Shown piece after piece: positions 1-7,720 of a DNA stretch of 36,236 nt. The translations under genes were made by a program, and so were the position numbers. Every line of letters begins with the position of its first letter. Within the stretch, counting starts at the first letter, position 1. The DNA is from an uncultured Akkermansia sp. (GTDB taxonomy: Bacteria > Verrucomicrobiota > Verrucomicrobiia > Verrucomicrobiales > Akkermansiaceae), in NCBI GenBank assembly GCA_904501975.1, contig CAJGCZ010000024.1, positions 1 through 36,236 on the forward strand, read 5' to 3'. The notes under the pieces are model-generated. The model had not been told where the DNA came from, did no database searches, and saw nothing but the letters and a program-made list of their open reading frames with translations.

Positions 1-57
1 CTCGTTGCCGTCGCGTTCGCTCCGGCGCCTCGGGGCTCCGATTTTCTTTTCCCCATA

Positions 58-77
58 CCGGGGGCTTGCGCCCCCGG
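58..77. repeat. GC-rich hairpin in edge intergenic DNA
   Basis: Arms CCGGGGGC (58-65) and GCCCCCGG (70-77) are perfect complements around a four-base TTGC loop. It lies in 1-255, which has no convincing gene. No U-tract follows on either strand, so it looks more like an interspersed palindromic element than a terminator. Confidence 0.6.
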
Positions 78-136
78 CTATGTGTCTGTCGTCCTCCGGA
101 CTCTTGAATTCCGTTCGCTGCGCTCACATTAATGCG

Positions 137-160
137 CCCCACAAATTGCAATTTGTGGGG
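137..160. repeat. perfect 24-base palindrome downstream of the amidase gene
   Basis: CCCCACAAATTG (137-148) is followed immediately by its exact reverse complement (149-160). The element lies about 95 bases beyond the amidase stop codon. Bases 225-255 nearby hold an AT-rich stretch built from variants of TTCAACATTCAA. Both look like short interspersed repeats. A role in 3' end formation of the amidase transcript is possible but there is no clear U-tract. Confidence 0.6.
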
Positions 161-255
161 CTATCAACTAAAAACTTTAACAGAGCGTAATACAAAACAG
201 CAATTTGCCTCACCCCATCCACTTTCAACATTCAATATCCAACATTCAACATTTA

Positions 256-1257
256 TTATTGTGAAAGCAAAAGCTGCGACGGATGATAGGGGCCGGAAGG
301 AACGGTGGCATCCCAATAGGTTGACCAAAGGAGATTCCAACCGCACATGTCGGGAACATAAGAGCGTGGTGCATCGACCACGCCCGCGGGATAACACTCC
401 ATGGTGTAGGAGTAAACGGGAGGCGCCACTTGGCTAGAGGGCTCCGGCTCCTCCGCTTGGGGCTCTTCCTTCTCCGGCAAGGGCACATGCACCTTTAACC
501 AGTTGACGATGCCCTTGCCGATGGTGCGAGCCAACTTGCGCGCATTGGCGTCGTCGGAAATAAACTTAACGTGCCCACGATTATTCACATACACGGCCTC
601 AAAAATAATAGCCGGAATCTTTTCCTCATCAAGGGTGTTCATCCATCCGGCGCCGGACTGGGAACCAATATGGCGAACCAGCGTTTTAATACCCTTCTTG
701 CCGTTGGGCATGCCGCCGGGTTGGTCCAAAAGGTCGGCACGCATGGCTTCGCAAACGGATTCAGCCAGCTCGTTGCCGTGATTTTTATTGCAGATAATCA
801 AGCCCGTGGGCGGGGTATCTGACCACTTGGAACCCACGCTATTGAGGTGCAGAAAGACGGCGCAGCAAGCTTTTTGGTCGATGGCGTAATCGGCGCTAAT
901 CATGCCGGCGCCAATATGCTGCGGGTGGTGGGTAGAGGGGTAACGCTTAGCGTTTTTATCCGGCTTATTGAGGTGGATAACGCCGGATTCTTTGTTATAA
1001 GTAGCAAGGGGCTCTTTGGTAGGCGCCTCGCTACGGTTAATGAGAATGCAGGGATAACCGGCTTCTTCCACCTCTTTGCGCACCACGGCAGCGTAACGAG
1101 CCCAAAAGGCGTATTCGTTAATCTTACCGTCCGGCGACTCAGCGCCGGATGCCGTGTATTGGTGACCAATGTCGATGACCACGGGGCGAACCGTTTCATC
1201 TGCCCATGAGGGCACGCATAACACCGCTGCGCAAAGAAGGAGGAAGAGCCGTTTCAT
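256..1257 (-). CDS. secreted N-acetylmuramoyl-L-alanine amidase (Amidase_3 type)
   Basis: A 333-residue secreted enzyme expected to cleave the bond between N-acetylmuramic acid and L-alanine in peptidoglycan. A signal peptide covers residues 1-19 (MKRLF, hydrophobic core, cut after SWA). The catalytic zinc-site pattern of the Amidase_3 family is visible: DIGH (His32), NEY (Glu48), FLHLNS (His137) and IIFEAVY (Glu220, the general acid/base position). Residues from about 240 form a Pro/Glu-rich stretch and a short tail with no recognised domain. The start lies 8 bases after the stop of the upstream ankyrin lipoprotein gene, so the two are probably cotranscribed from the promoter at 2522-2550. 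An AAGG run directly precedes the ATG. The pair suggests a job in envelope remodelling (inference). Substrate range is not visible. Confidence 0.85.
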   Translation of the reverse strand: MKRLFLLLCAAVLCVPSWADETVRPVVIDIGHQYTASGAESPDGKINEYAFWARYAAVVRKEVEEAGYPCILINRSEAPTKEPLATYNKESGVIHLNKPDKNAKRYPSTHHPQHIGAGMISADYAIDQKACCAVFLHLNSVGSKWSDTPPTGLIICNKNHGNELAESVCEAMRADLLDQPGGMPNGKKGIKTLVRHIGSQSGAGWMNTLDEEKIPAIIFEAVYVNNRGHVKFISDDANARKLARTIGKGIVNWLKVHVPLPEKEEPQAEEPEPSSQVAPPVYSYTMECYPAGVVDAPRSYVPDMCGWNLLWSTYWDATVPSGPYHPSQLLLSQ

Positions 1258-1265
1258 CCTTAAAT

Positions 1266-2456
1266 TTACTCAGTTGCAGGAGCTGTTACACCCTTGAGCA
1301 GGAGGTAAAGCTCGTTGGCAGCCTTCTTGTCACCACCAATGCAATCGATGGGGGTCTTGCCGGCCTCGGTCTTGGCATTAGTGTCGGCACCGTTGGCAAT
1401 AAGCCACTGCACCAATTCCACATCACCTGTGGCGCAAGCATAGTGCAAAGCCGTGTTACCCTTGGTCTCGGTGGTGGTTACGTTAACATCGCCACCCTCG
1501 GCAATCATGGGAAGCAGGGTCTGCAAGCGCTTCTGGTACAGCTGACCGGTAGCGGTGGTGGGGGCGGAGCTGTTTACGCGCTCCAAGTAACCGTTAACGG
1601 TGGCAGCGCGCTGAGCAGCAGCCTCAGCGGCGGCGGCGGCAGCTTCGGCAGCGGCGGCTTCGGCGGCAGCCTGGGCAGCAGCGGCTTCTTCAGCAGCCTG
1701 GTCCACAACTTCCTCTACAACCTCCTCCACGGCGGGAGCGGGCTCTACGGGAGCTACCTCCTCAACGGCGGGAGCGGGTTCTACAGGAGCTACCTCCTCC
1801 ACAGCGGGAGCGGGTTCTACGGGAGCTACCTCCTCCACAGCGGGAGCGGGCTCTACGGGAGCTACCTCCTCCACAGCGGGTGCGGGCTCTACAGGAGCTA
1901 TCTCCTCCACAGCGGGAGCGGGCTCTACAGGAGCTACCTCCTCCACAGCGGGAGCGGGTTCTACGGGAGCAACCTCCTCCACAGCGGGAGCGGGCTCTAC
2001 AGGAGCTACCTCCTCCACAGCGGGAGCGGGCTCAACGGGAGCAACCTCCTCCACAGCGGGAGCGGGCTCAACGGGAGCTACCTCCTCAACGGCGGGAGCG
2101 GGCTCTACGGGAGCTACCTCCTCAACAGCGGGAGCGGGCTCCTCTACAACGGGGGCCAACTGGTCAACAGCCGGAGCGGGTTCCTCCACAACAGGAGCAA
2201 CCTCCTCAACGGCAGGAGCGGGCTCTACAGGGGCAACCTCCTCTACAGCAGGGGTGGTCTCTTCAACAGCGGGAGTAGTCTCCTCTACGGCAGGAGCCGT
2301 TGTGTCTACAGCAACGGTCTGATCAGCAGCCTGCTCGGGAGCAGGAGCGGAGGATTCCTCTTTGCAGCTGACAACGCTGACACCAACGCCTACAGCCAAA
2401 AGGAGTGTGGCAACACCGCTAAGGGTGTTCTTCTTCATTTCTTCAGGAGTACTCAT
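1266..2456 (-). CDS. lipoprotein with Pro/Glu 12-residue repeats and C-terminal ankyrin repeats
   Basis: About 396 residues with four parts. A lipoprotein signal ends in VVSC near residue 31, followed by an acidic linker. Then come eleven near-identical copies of a 12-residue unit, EEVAPVEPAPAV, preceded by degenerate copies. Next is an Ala-rich, probably helical stretch. Last is an ankyrin region, with GNTALHYACATG and GADTNAKTEAGKTP typical of ankyrin consensus. The linker is long enough to hold the ankyrin head away from a membrane anchor, perhaps across the peptidoglycan (inference). An in-frame ATG at 2549 exists but lies in the -35 box of a good promoter, so it cannot be the start of that transcript. 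ATG 2456, or ATG 2438 (MKKN), fits the lipoprotein signal better. The amidase follows after 8 bases. No family name can be assigned beyond ankyrin-containing lipoprotein. Confidence 0.75.
   Translation of the reverse strand: MSTPEEMKKNTLSGVATLLLAVGVGVSVVSCKEESSAPAPEQAADQTVAVDTTAPAVEETTPAVEETTPAVEEVAPVEPAPAVEEVAPVVEEPAPAVDQLAPVVEEPAPAVEEVAPVEPAPAVEEVAPVEPAPAVEEVAPVEPAPAVEEVAPVEPAPAVEEVAPVEPAPAVEEVAPVEPAPAVEEIAPVEPAPAVEEVAPVEPAPAVEEVAPVEPAPAVEEVAPVEPAPAVEEVAPVEPAPAVEEVVEEVVDQAAEEAAAAQAAAEAAAAEAAAAAAEAAAQRAATVNGYLERVNSSAPTTATGQLYQKRLQTLLPMIAEGGDVNVTTTETKGNTALHYACATGDVELVQWLIANGADTNAKTEAGKTPIDCIGGDKKAANELYLLLKGVTAPATE
1738..2133 (-). repeat. eleven tandem 36-bp repeats inside the lipoprotein gene
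   Basis: Eleven in-frame copies of a 36-bp unit encode EEVAPVEPAPAV, one of them with Ile for Val. Copies differ mainly at synonymous third positions, so the protein sequence has been kept while the DNA drifted. The tract is a candidate for length variation by slippage or recombination between strains. Boundaries are accurate to about one unit. Confidence 0.85.
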
Positions 2457-2521
2457 GATGCGTATAATGAATTGAGTTCGTGCATGCTCGGCAAGGCCTG
2501 CCATGCCCGGTTCGCGGCGAA

Positions 2522-2550
2522 ATTTAGCACGGAGGGTCGAAATAGTCAAG
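2522..2550 (-). promoter_or_regulatory. promoter of the lipoprotein-amidase operon
   Basis: On the minus strand TTGACT (2545-2550) and TAAATT (2522-2527) are separated by 17 bases. Transcription would start near 2515, giving a leader of about 60-75 bases before ATG 2456 or 2438. Confidence 0.65.
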
Positions 2551-2582
2551 TTTTATTTATAATTTACCCCCAAAAAAGGCAT

Positions 2583-2640
2583 AAAAAAAGAAGAACAAAG
2601 TAAACTAAGCCTTTGAAAAGACTAGCTTACTTTGTTCTTC
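2583..2640 (-). terminator. intrinsic terminator of fhs
   Basis: A perfect 14-bp stem (arms 2590-2603 and 2627-2640) is followed on the minus strand by seven T residues (2583-2589). It lies 25 bases beyond the fhs stop codon and just upstream of the lipoprotein promoter, separating the two units. Confidence 0.9.
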
Positions 2641-2665
2641 GGAAGCTTAAAAGGCAAGTGAGGGA

Positions 2666-4306
2666 TTAGCCCTTCATGCCGCTGATGTTGCCATCGGCAT
2701 CCACGCGAATATCGCAAGCGGAGGGAACCTTCGGCAGGCCGGGCATGCGCATAATGTCGCCGCAAAGGGCCACGAGGAAGCCGGCACCGTTGGCGATTTC
2801 AAAGTCGCGCACCGTGATGGTGAAGCCGGAGGGGCGACCGAGCAGAGCAGCGTTGTCGGACAGGGAGTTCTGCGTCTTGGCCATGCAAACAGGCAGATTC
2901 GTGAGGCCGTTTGCCTCCATGAGGGCAAGCTTCTTCTTAGCAGCAGCGGTAAGCACCACGCCGTTGGCACCGTAGATGCTGCGGGCGATGGTAGCCATGC
3001 GCTCCACCACGGGGATATCCAAGTTGTACAGGCACTCGAAGGGAGGATTATCAGCCTTCTCGATGCTCTCGGCCACAAGTGTAGCCAGCTCCTGAGAGCC
3101 GGGGCCACCCTTACCGAACACATTTGCCACAGCGCAGCCTACGCCCATAGAGGCGCAAAGCTCCTTAACAGCAGCGATTTCTTCCTCTGTATCAAAGGCC
3201 TCGAAGAGGTTGATAGCCACGGTGACGGGGCGCTTGTAGAGCTTAGCGCTCTCAATATGAGCCTGCAAGTTGGCAAGGCCACGCTTAACAGCCTCGACAT
3301 TGGGCGGGTCGAGCTCCTTCTTGTCTACACCGCCGTGCATCTTGAGGGCACGGATGGTAGCCACGATAACGATGGCATCCGGGGCAAGACCGCTCTGGCG
3401 GCACTTGATGTCCAAGAACTTCTCGGCACCCAAATCAAAGGCGAAACCGGCCTCCGTTACAGCGTAATCGGCACAGGCCAAAGCCATCTTGGTGGCAATG
3501 ACGGAGTTGCAACCGTGAGCAATGTTGGCGAAGGGGCCGCCGTGCACAAAGGCGGGCACACCCTCCAAGGACTGAACCAAGTTGGGGTTGATAGCCTCGC
3601 CCAAGATAGCCAGAAGGGAATCTGTTACACCAAACTCCTTAGCATAAACAGCCTCGTTCTCGGCGGTGAAACCTACCACGATGTTGTCGATGCGTCGGCG
3701 CAGGTCGTCGCGGTCCTCAGCAAGGCAGAAGCAGGCCATAATCTCGGAAGCGGGGGTGATATTGAAGCCGTCTTCGCGAGCAACGCCATTGCGGTTAAGG
3801 CCGATGACGATGTTGCGCAAGGAGCGGTCGTTCATATCCATCACGCGCTTCCAGGTTACCTTGTTCTGGTCGAGGCGTGTTGTTTTGTAGAAGAGGGCAT
3901 TATCAATCACGGCAGCCAGCAGGTTGTTGGCAGCGGTAATGGCGGGGAAGTCGCCCGTGAAGCCAAGGTTGATGCTCTCGCCCGGGGTAATGCTGGAGGC
4001 ACCACCACCCGTTGCACCGCCCTTGCGGCCGAATACGGGGCCCATGCTGGGCTCACGGAGGGCCAAACATACGCTCTTGCCGTTGGCCTTGAGTCCCTGT
4101 GCCAAACCGATGGAGACGGTGGTCTTGCCTTCGCCGGCAGGGGTGGGGGTCAGCGCACTGACCAAAATCAATTTACCCTTGAGGGGACGCTCGCGCAGCA
4201 CTTTGAGGCTGACTTTGGCTTTGTCGCGGCCATAGGGGATGATCATCTGCTCATCCAGCCCGAGGACAGCAGCCATCTGCTCTGTAAAGCTCTGAGTGGT
4301 CTTCAT
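2666..4306 (-). CDS. fhs: formate--tetrahydrofolate ligase
   Basis: 546 residues, the usual bacterial length. It makes 10-formyltetrahydrofolate from formate, ATP and tetrahydrofolate in the cytoplasm, feeding purine synthesis and one-carbon metabolism. The ATP-binding loop TPTPAGEGKTT sits near residue 55, followed by the family signature LREPSMGPVFGRKGGATGGG, and later the FVHGGPFANIAHGCNS block. The gene stands alone with its own promoter 8 bases before the ATG and a strong terminator, with no folD or other folate gene beside it. No Shine-Dalgarno sequence precedes the start. In a fermenter the enzyme can also run toward formate release, but direction cannot be read from sequence. Confidence 0.97.
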   Translation of the reverse strand: MKTTQSFTEQMAAVLGLDEQMIIPYGRDKAKVSLKVLRERPLKGKLILVSALTPTPAGEGKTTVSIGLAQGLKANGKSVCLALREPSMGPVFGRKGGATGGGASSITPGESINLGFTGDFPAITAANNLLAAVIDNALFYKTTRLDQNKVTWKRVMDMNDRSLRNIVIGLNRNGVAREDGFNITPASEIMACFCLAEDRDDLRRRIDNIVVGFTAENEAVYAKEFGVTDSLLAILGEAINPNLVQSLEGVPAFVHGGPFANIAHGCNSVIATKMALACADYAVTEAGFAFDLGAEKFLDIKCRQSGLAPDAIVIVATIRALKMHGGVDKKELDPPNVEAVKRGLANLQAHIESAKLYKRPVTVAINLFEAFDTEEEIAAVKELCASMGVGCAVANVFGKGGPGSQELATLVAESIEKADNPPFECLYNLDIPVVERMATIARSIYGANGVVLTAAAKKKLALMEANGLTNLPVCMAKTQNSLSDNAALLGRPSGFTITVRDFEIANGAGFLVALCGDIMRMPGLPKVPSACDIRVDADGNISGMKG

Positions 4307-4314
4307 GTGCGCTC

Positions 4315-4343
4315 ATGCTACCACATTAGAACTAAAAATGCAA
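4315..4343 (-). promoter_or_regulatory. fhs promoter, -10 box 8 bases before the ATG
   Basis: TTGCAT (4338-4343) and TAGCAT (4315-4320) are 17 bases apart on the minus strand. Only 8 bases separate the -10 box from the fhs start codon, so the mRNA would be leaderless or nearly so. Confidence 0.55.
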
Positions 4344-4364
4344 CCCCAAATGAGGTACGAGGAG

Positions 4365-4446
4365 CGAATTCCGAATTTCGGATTTGAAGCTAGGCGAGCG
4401 CAAGCGAGCGGAACTCCCCATTCGTCATTCGTAACTCGTACTTTCC
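4365..4446. repeat. interspersed AT-rich/palindromic filler sequence
   Basis: The gap between the kinase gene and the fhs promoter contains GAATTCCGAATTTCGGATTTG and ends in AACTCGTACTTTC. The first part shares GAATTTCGGATTT with the element near 10996. The second recurs exactly at 13005-13017. The pieces behave like members of a mosaic family of short intergenic repeats. Confidence 0.45.
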
Positions 4447-4447
4447 C

Positions 4448-5458
4448 TTACGGTTCTCTCAAATCGGCCATCCATTCATCGACGGAACGGTAGCGAGCAT
4501 CGAGAGTGGGAGAGAGGGCACGATCAATGCCGGCCAACAAATCCGTATGATAAACAGAGGTTAAGGCAGCGCGAGAGGCAAGCGGCTCAAAGTTATCGTA
4601 CAACAGGCGCTGGCCGCTCGGCGAAGGCGGATACCCGGTGAGCAGGTAGCACAAGGTAGCGCCCAAGGCATAGATATCCGACCACGGGCCGAGGCGCTCG
4701 CCGCCTTCCAGACTTTGCTCCGGCGGGCTGAAGCCTACGGTTTCCACCACCCCGGCTCCGGTATCGCCGAAATTCTCGTGAGCGGCGCCGAAATCAATCA
4801 TGACCGGGCGCCCGTTGGAGGTAAGCAGGATGTTGTCCGGCTTAATATCCAAATGCAAAATGCTGCGGGAATGGAGGTAGTGCAGCGCATCCAACAAACG
4901 CACCATGAGGCCGTAAAGCTCGTCTTGCGTAATACGGGTACCGGCTTGGCGGTGGTACTGGGTTAAATCGCCCAAGCTGCGGCCATCGATATACTCGGTC
5001 ACATAGTAGAGGGTTTGGTGGGCGGTAAAGGAGGAAAAAATCTTAACAATGTTGTGGTGGTCGAGCGTGGCCATGAGGCGCATCTCGCGCAGGAAATTGC
5101 GGCGAGACCACTCCAAATCCTCCTTTTTAGCGGGGTCGGTGAGCTCTACATTCAAGGCACCGCAACGGCGCTCGCACAGCAACTTGGGAAAATGCTCTTT
5201 GATAACGACGCGGCGCCCCAACAAATCATCTGCGGCCAAATAGGTAACACCAAAGCCCCCTGCCCCCACGCAACGCTCGATACGGTAGCCGTTGAGCATG
5301 TGGTTGCACGGCAACTCGCGCGGAGCGGGACACAGGTCATCCACCTCGATAGAGGCAACCCCGTCGGCAGCCGGGCTTATGCGGTTCAGGATGTCGTCTG
5401 CAAAAGCACCCGCATGGGGAGCTTGAGAAATGGGGCTGATGGGTGATGAATCCTGCAT
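4448..5458 (-). CDS. PknB-like serine/threonine protein kinase
   Basis: 336 residues, essentially a kinase domain with a 57-residue N-terminal extension and no transmembrane or sensor domain. Visible landmarks are the glycine loop GAGGFG (about 65-70), catalytic Lys87 in VVIKE, the catalytic loop HLDIKPDN with Asp204, and the DFG motif with Asp222. The sequence SPPEQ and the block SDIYALGATLCYLLTG also fit Hanks-type kinases. All catalytic residues are present, so it should be active and cytoplasmic. It starts 29 bases after the stop of the Aas-like gene and is probably cotranscribed with it, which makes that protein or its lipid pathway a candidate target (inference). Confidence 0.9.
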   Translation of the reverse strand: MQDSSPISPISQAPHAGAFADDILNRISPAADGVASIEVDDLCPAPRELPCNHMLNGYRIERCVGAGGFGVTYLAADDLLGRRVVIKEHFPKLLCERRCGALNVELTDPAKKEDLEWSRRNFLREMRLMATLDHHNIVKIFSSFTAHQTLYYVTEYIDGRSLGDLTQYHRQAGTRITQDELYGLMVRLLDALHYLHSRSILHLDIKPDNILLTSNGRPVMIDFGAAHENFGDTGAGVVETVGFSPPEQSLEGGERLGPWSDIYALGATLCYLLTGYPPSPSGQRLLYDNFEPLASRAALTSVYHTDLLAGIDRALSPTLDARYRSVDEWMADLREP

Positions 5459-5487
5459 AAGGCGATGAGAGATAGGAACGAGGCTGA

Positions 5488-7650
5488 TTATCGCTTAGTT
5501 AACTGCTCGATAATCCAACGGCGGCACACATCGTACGCAACAGTGCCATCTTGATGAACCGGAATGGATTTGACAGGGAGAATGTGGCGGGGGGTCCACT
5601 GCAGGGGCAACTGCTTGTTGCGCAGGTCGCGCATCACATCCGAGCGGTCGCGCTCTGTTACCGTTTTGTACACCGTGGTCAACAGCACCAAGCAATGCCC
5701 ACCAGCGGAGGGGTCCTCTATGCCGATGAGGGCAAGGCGGCGCTCGGGGTCATCTGCATTCACATGCATGAAATTGCGGTAGAACGCCTCGGCTTCGTCG
5801 TGGGAGACAATGAAGCCGTTGACCATGCTGAAACGGTCCAGCGAGCCCAAGGCTTGCAGGGTACCGGCCTCGGCCATGCGGCCAAAGTAGCCTAGGGAGT
5901 AGCATTCATCCGCCGCATCCGCCCCGGATAACAGGCTTGGCAGCACGGAGGGAGCAGAAACACGCACCACACCCGGCGAGGTTAAGGGGTTCTGCACACT
6001 CTTTTTACCGAGATTCATGATGTTGATGGTAAACCCGGGCAGCAGGCGCCCGCCATCTGCCGTGTAGCGTGCAGCCACGGGTTGCGCGGCATCTGCATTC
6101 GGCATGGTGCTGTGGGTATGAATAACCAAGGGTGCTAAGAAGGCGGGGACACGCTCGGTGGATTCCAGCGGCAGATTGAAGAGGGAGAGGGAGTCTCGCA
6201 CCAACTGCGGGGACGGCTGCCCGGCCACCAAATGGAAGTGGCGAACCGTGTTGTATTGGTGCTCTGCCCCGTACGAGAAGAGCTTGCCGGCATCATCCGG
6301 GGTAAGCACAACATGAGCCACGGAGTAGGAACTGATGAGCGTATTAATGCGCTTACCTTTGCCCACAGACGGATACGTTACCACATCCATACCGCTAAGC
6401 ATGGGGATGAGGAACACGGGCACCACGGCCTCTGCATGGTACAGCGGCAGCGCATACAACGAGGCCTCCGTTTGCTGCATGGCAAAATGGCTTTGCAGCT
6501 GCACCACAGCCGCCAACAGGGCTTTATCGGAGCACGGCACGAGCTGCAGCTCGTTATCCCCCGTACGCACGGTAGTGTACAGGGCAATACCGTCCGGCCT
6601 GGCGGCAGAGGACAAATAATGCGCAGCCACTCGCTTAGCGCTGAATATTCTTGTATAAATCTCGCAGTGTCTGATGGCAAGGGAGCCGAAAGAAAGCAAG
6701 ATGCTTTCAATGTTAATGATATCGCGAGAGCGCGGCCAGGGGAAGTTGCTTTGCTTGCTGATGAACTGCGAGGTGGTGATAAAACGATCGATGCCGGCAG
6801 ATTCGCGCAAGCGCGTAAACTCTTCCTCTTCCAATTCGTAATCCACATTCAGCGGGGTGATACCGGCAAACAGGCACGCGATGTTGGCTATGAGAGAGAA
6901 TTTGCCCGGGGGCAGGATAATGCCGATGCGGCTCAGGTTGGCCATGTGCTGCAATTTACCGGCCAGCAAGAGCGAATAAGTCAGAATGCGGCGGTAGGGC
7001 ATGTGCGAATCGTCCACGCCGTCAATAATTTGCGAGTACGGGTGCGCCATGAGCGACTCCAGCAGCAGGCGGGAAACGCTTTTCCCCTCGACTATAGGAT
7101 GCTGCGCAATGAACTGCGCATCTGCCCCGGCCCAGGCCCCATACACACGGGCCGCCAAATGGGTGCCGGCTTTTTCCTCCGGCAAAAAATGCAGGGCTAA
7201 GCGAGCATAGGGGGCGGCGCACACGCGGGCATTTTGCACCGCATTGTTATACATGCACACCGCCACAGGTACGGCAGAGAGGGTGGTTTCGTCGAGCATG
7301 CGCAGAAAGCCCAAAGGCATGTCCGTAACCGCGGTGCTTCCCTCTTGCGTGGGACCCATTAAAACAACATGGTAGCCGGCGTCTAAGCATTGGCGCAGGT
7401 ATTTAATCACCGGTTCCTTAGCCACGGTTTGCATATCAAATGATACACCTTTGGCTTTTTGGTCTTGCAGGTAATTTAAAACGCTTGCTGCGGGAGAAAA
7501 GCTTTTTTCGTACAGCCAAACAATTCTCTCCATGCCGCCCAAAGCACGGCTCAACTCTGCTACAACGGATGTATCTACACGAGACGGAATGACCAGAGAC
7601 GCATGCTCCGGGAGGCGGCCGAACAGTTCCGTGGAGAGAGAATTCATCAT
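5488..7650 (-). CDS. degenerate Aas-like acyltransferase/AMP-ligase fusion
   Basis: 720 residues resembling Aas-type fusions of a PlsC-like acyltransferase (about 1-200) and an ANL adenylating domain (about 210-715). The catalytic motifs look eroded. The H-x4-D motif of PlsC is not intact near HASLVIPSRVD, and the PEGTR position reads PTQEGS. The ANL phosphate loop normally reads YTSGSTGxPKG but here is YTTVRTGDNELQ. The TGD motif is replaced by SLG near GYFGRM, and the terminal catalytic Lys is missing in HQDGTVAYD. Fold-level signs such as LGSLDRF and LPLQWTPRHILPV remain. An ATG 39 bases upstream lies in the -35 box of the promoter, so ATG 7650 (or 7647) is chosen. It may be a regulatory pseudoenzyme or a divergent ligase, and the assignment rests on motif reading only. 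Confidence 0.6.
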   Translation of the reverse strand: MMNSLSTELFGRLPEHASLVIPSRVDTSVVAELSRALGGMERIVWLYEKSFSPAASVLNYLQDQKAKGVSFDMQTVAKEPVIKYLRQCLDAGYHVVLMGPTQEGSTAVTDMPLGFLRMLDETTLSAVPVAVCMYNNAVQNARVCAAPYARLALHFLPEEKAGTHLAARVYGAWAGADAQFIAQHPIVEGKSVSRLLLESLMAHPYSQIIDGVDDSHMPYRRILTYSLLLAGKLQHMANLSRIGIILPPGKFSLIANIACLFAGITPLNVDYELEEEEFTRLRESAGIDRFITTSQFISKQSNFPWPRSRDIINIESILLSFGSLAIRHCEIYTRIFSAKRVAAHYLSSAARPDGIALYTTVRTGDNELQLVPCSDKALLAAVVQLQSHFAMQQTEASLYALPLYHAEAVVPVFLIPMLSGMDVVTYPSVGKGKRINTLISSYSVAHVVLTPDDAGKLFSYGAEHQYNTVRHFHLVAGQPSPQLVRDSLSLFNLPLESTERVPAFLAPLVIHTHSTMPNADAAQPVAARYTADGGRLLPGFTINIMNLGKKSVQNPLTSPGVVRVSAPSVLPSLLSGADAADECYSLGYFGRMAEAGTLQALGSLDRFSMVNGFIVSHDEAEAFYRNFMHVNADDPERRLALIGIEDPSAGGHCLVLLTTVYKTVTERDRSDVMRDLRNKQLPLQWTPRHILPVKSIPVHQDGTVAYDVCRRWIIEQLTKR

Positions 7651-7660
7651 AGCGGGGCGG

Positions 7661-7689
7661 AGTATAGCACAGTGGCAGGGCTGATTCAA
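7661..7689 (-). promoter_or_regulatory. promoter of the Aas-like/kinase operon
   Basis: TTGAAT (7684-7689) and TATACT (7661-7666) are 17 bases apart on the minus strand. The -10 box is 10 bases from ATG 7650, predicting a leader of only a few bases. Confidence 0.65.
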
Positions 7690-7720
7690 CTCTTGAATCC
7701 GGATTTCAGGCTTGCATGAC

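Noticed and set aside
5..437. Small plus-strand frames at the left edge
   Set aside because: They cross the hairpins and AT-rich repeats and overlap the amidase 3' end. There is no coding signal.
1738..2133. CRISPR-like regular 36-bp repeats
   Set aside because: The units are contiguous with no spacers, keep a reading frame and encode a protein repeat.
1206..2603. Long plus-strand frame with GSGLYGSYLLHS-type repeats
   Set aside because: It is the complement of the Pro/Glu repeat lipoprotein gene and spans two genes and a promoter. Its repeats follow from the 36-bp units. It has no plausible start site or domain.
3257..4387. 376-codon open frame opposite fhs
   Set aside because: Antisense shadow of fhs. 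It runs through the fhs promoter.
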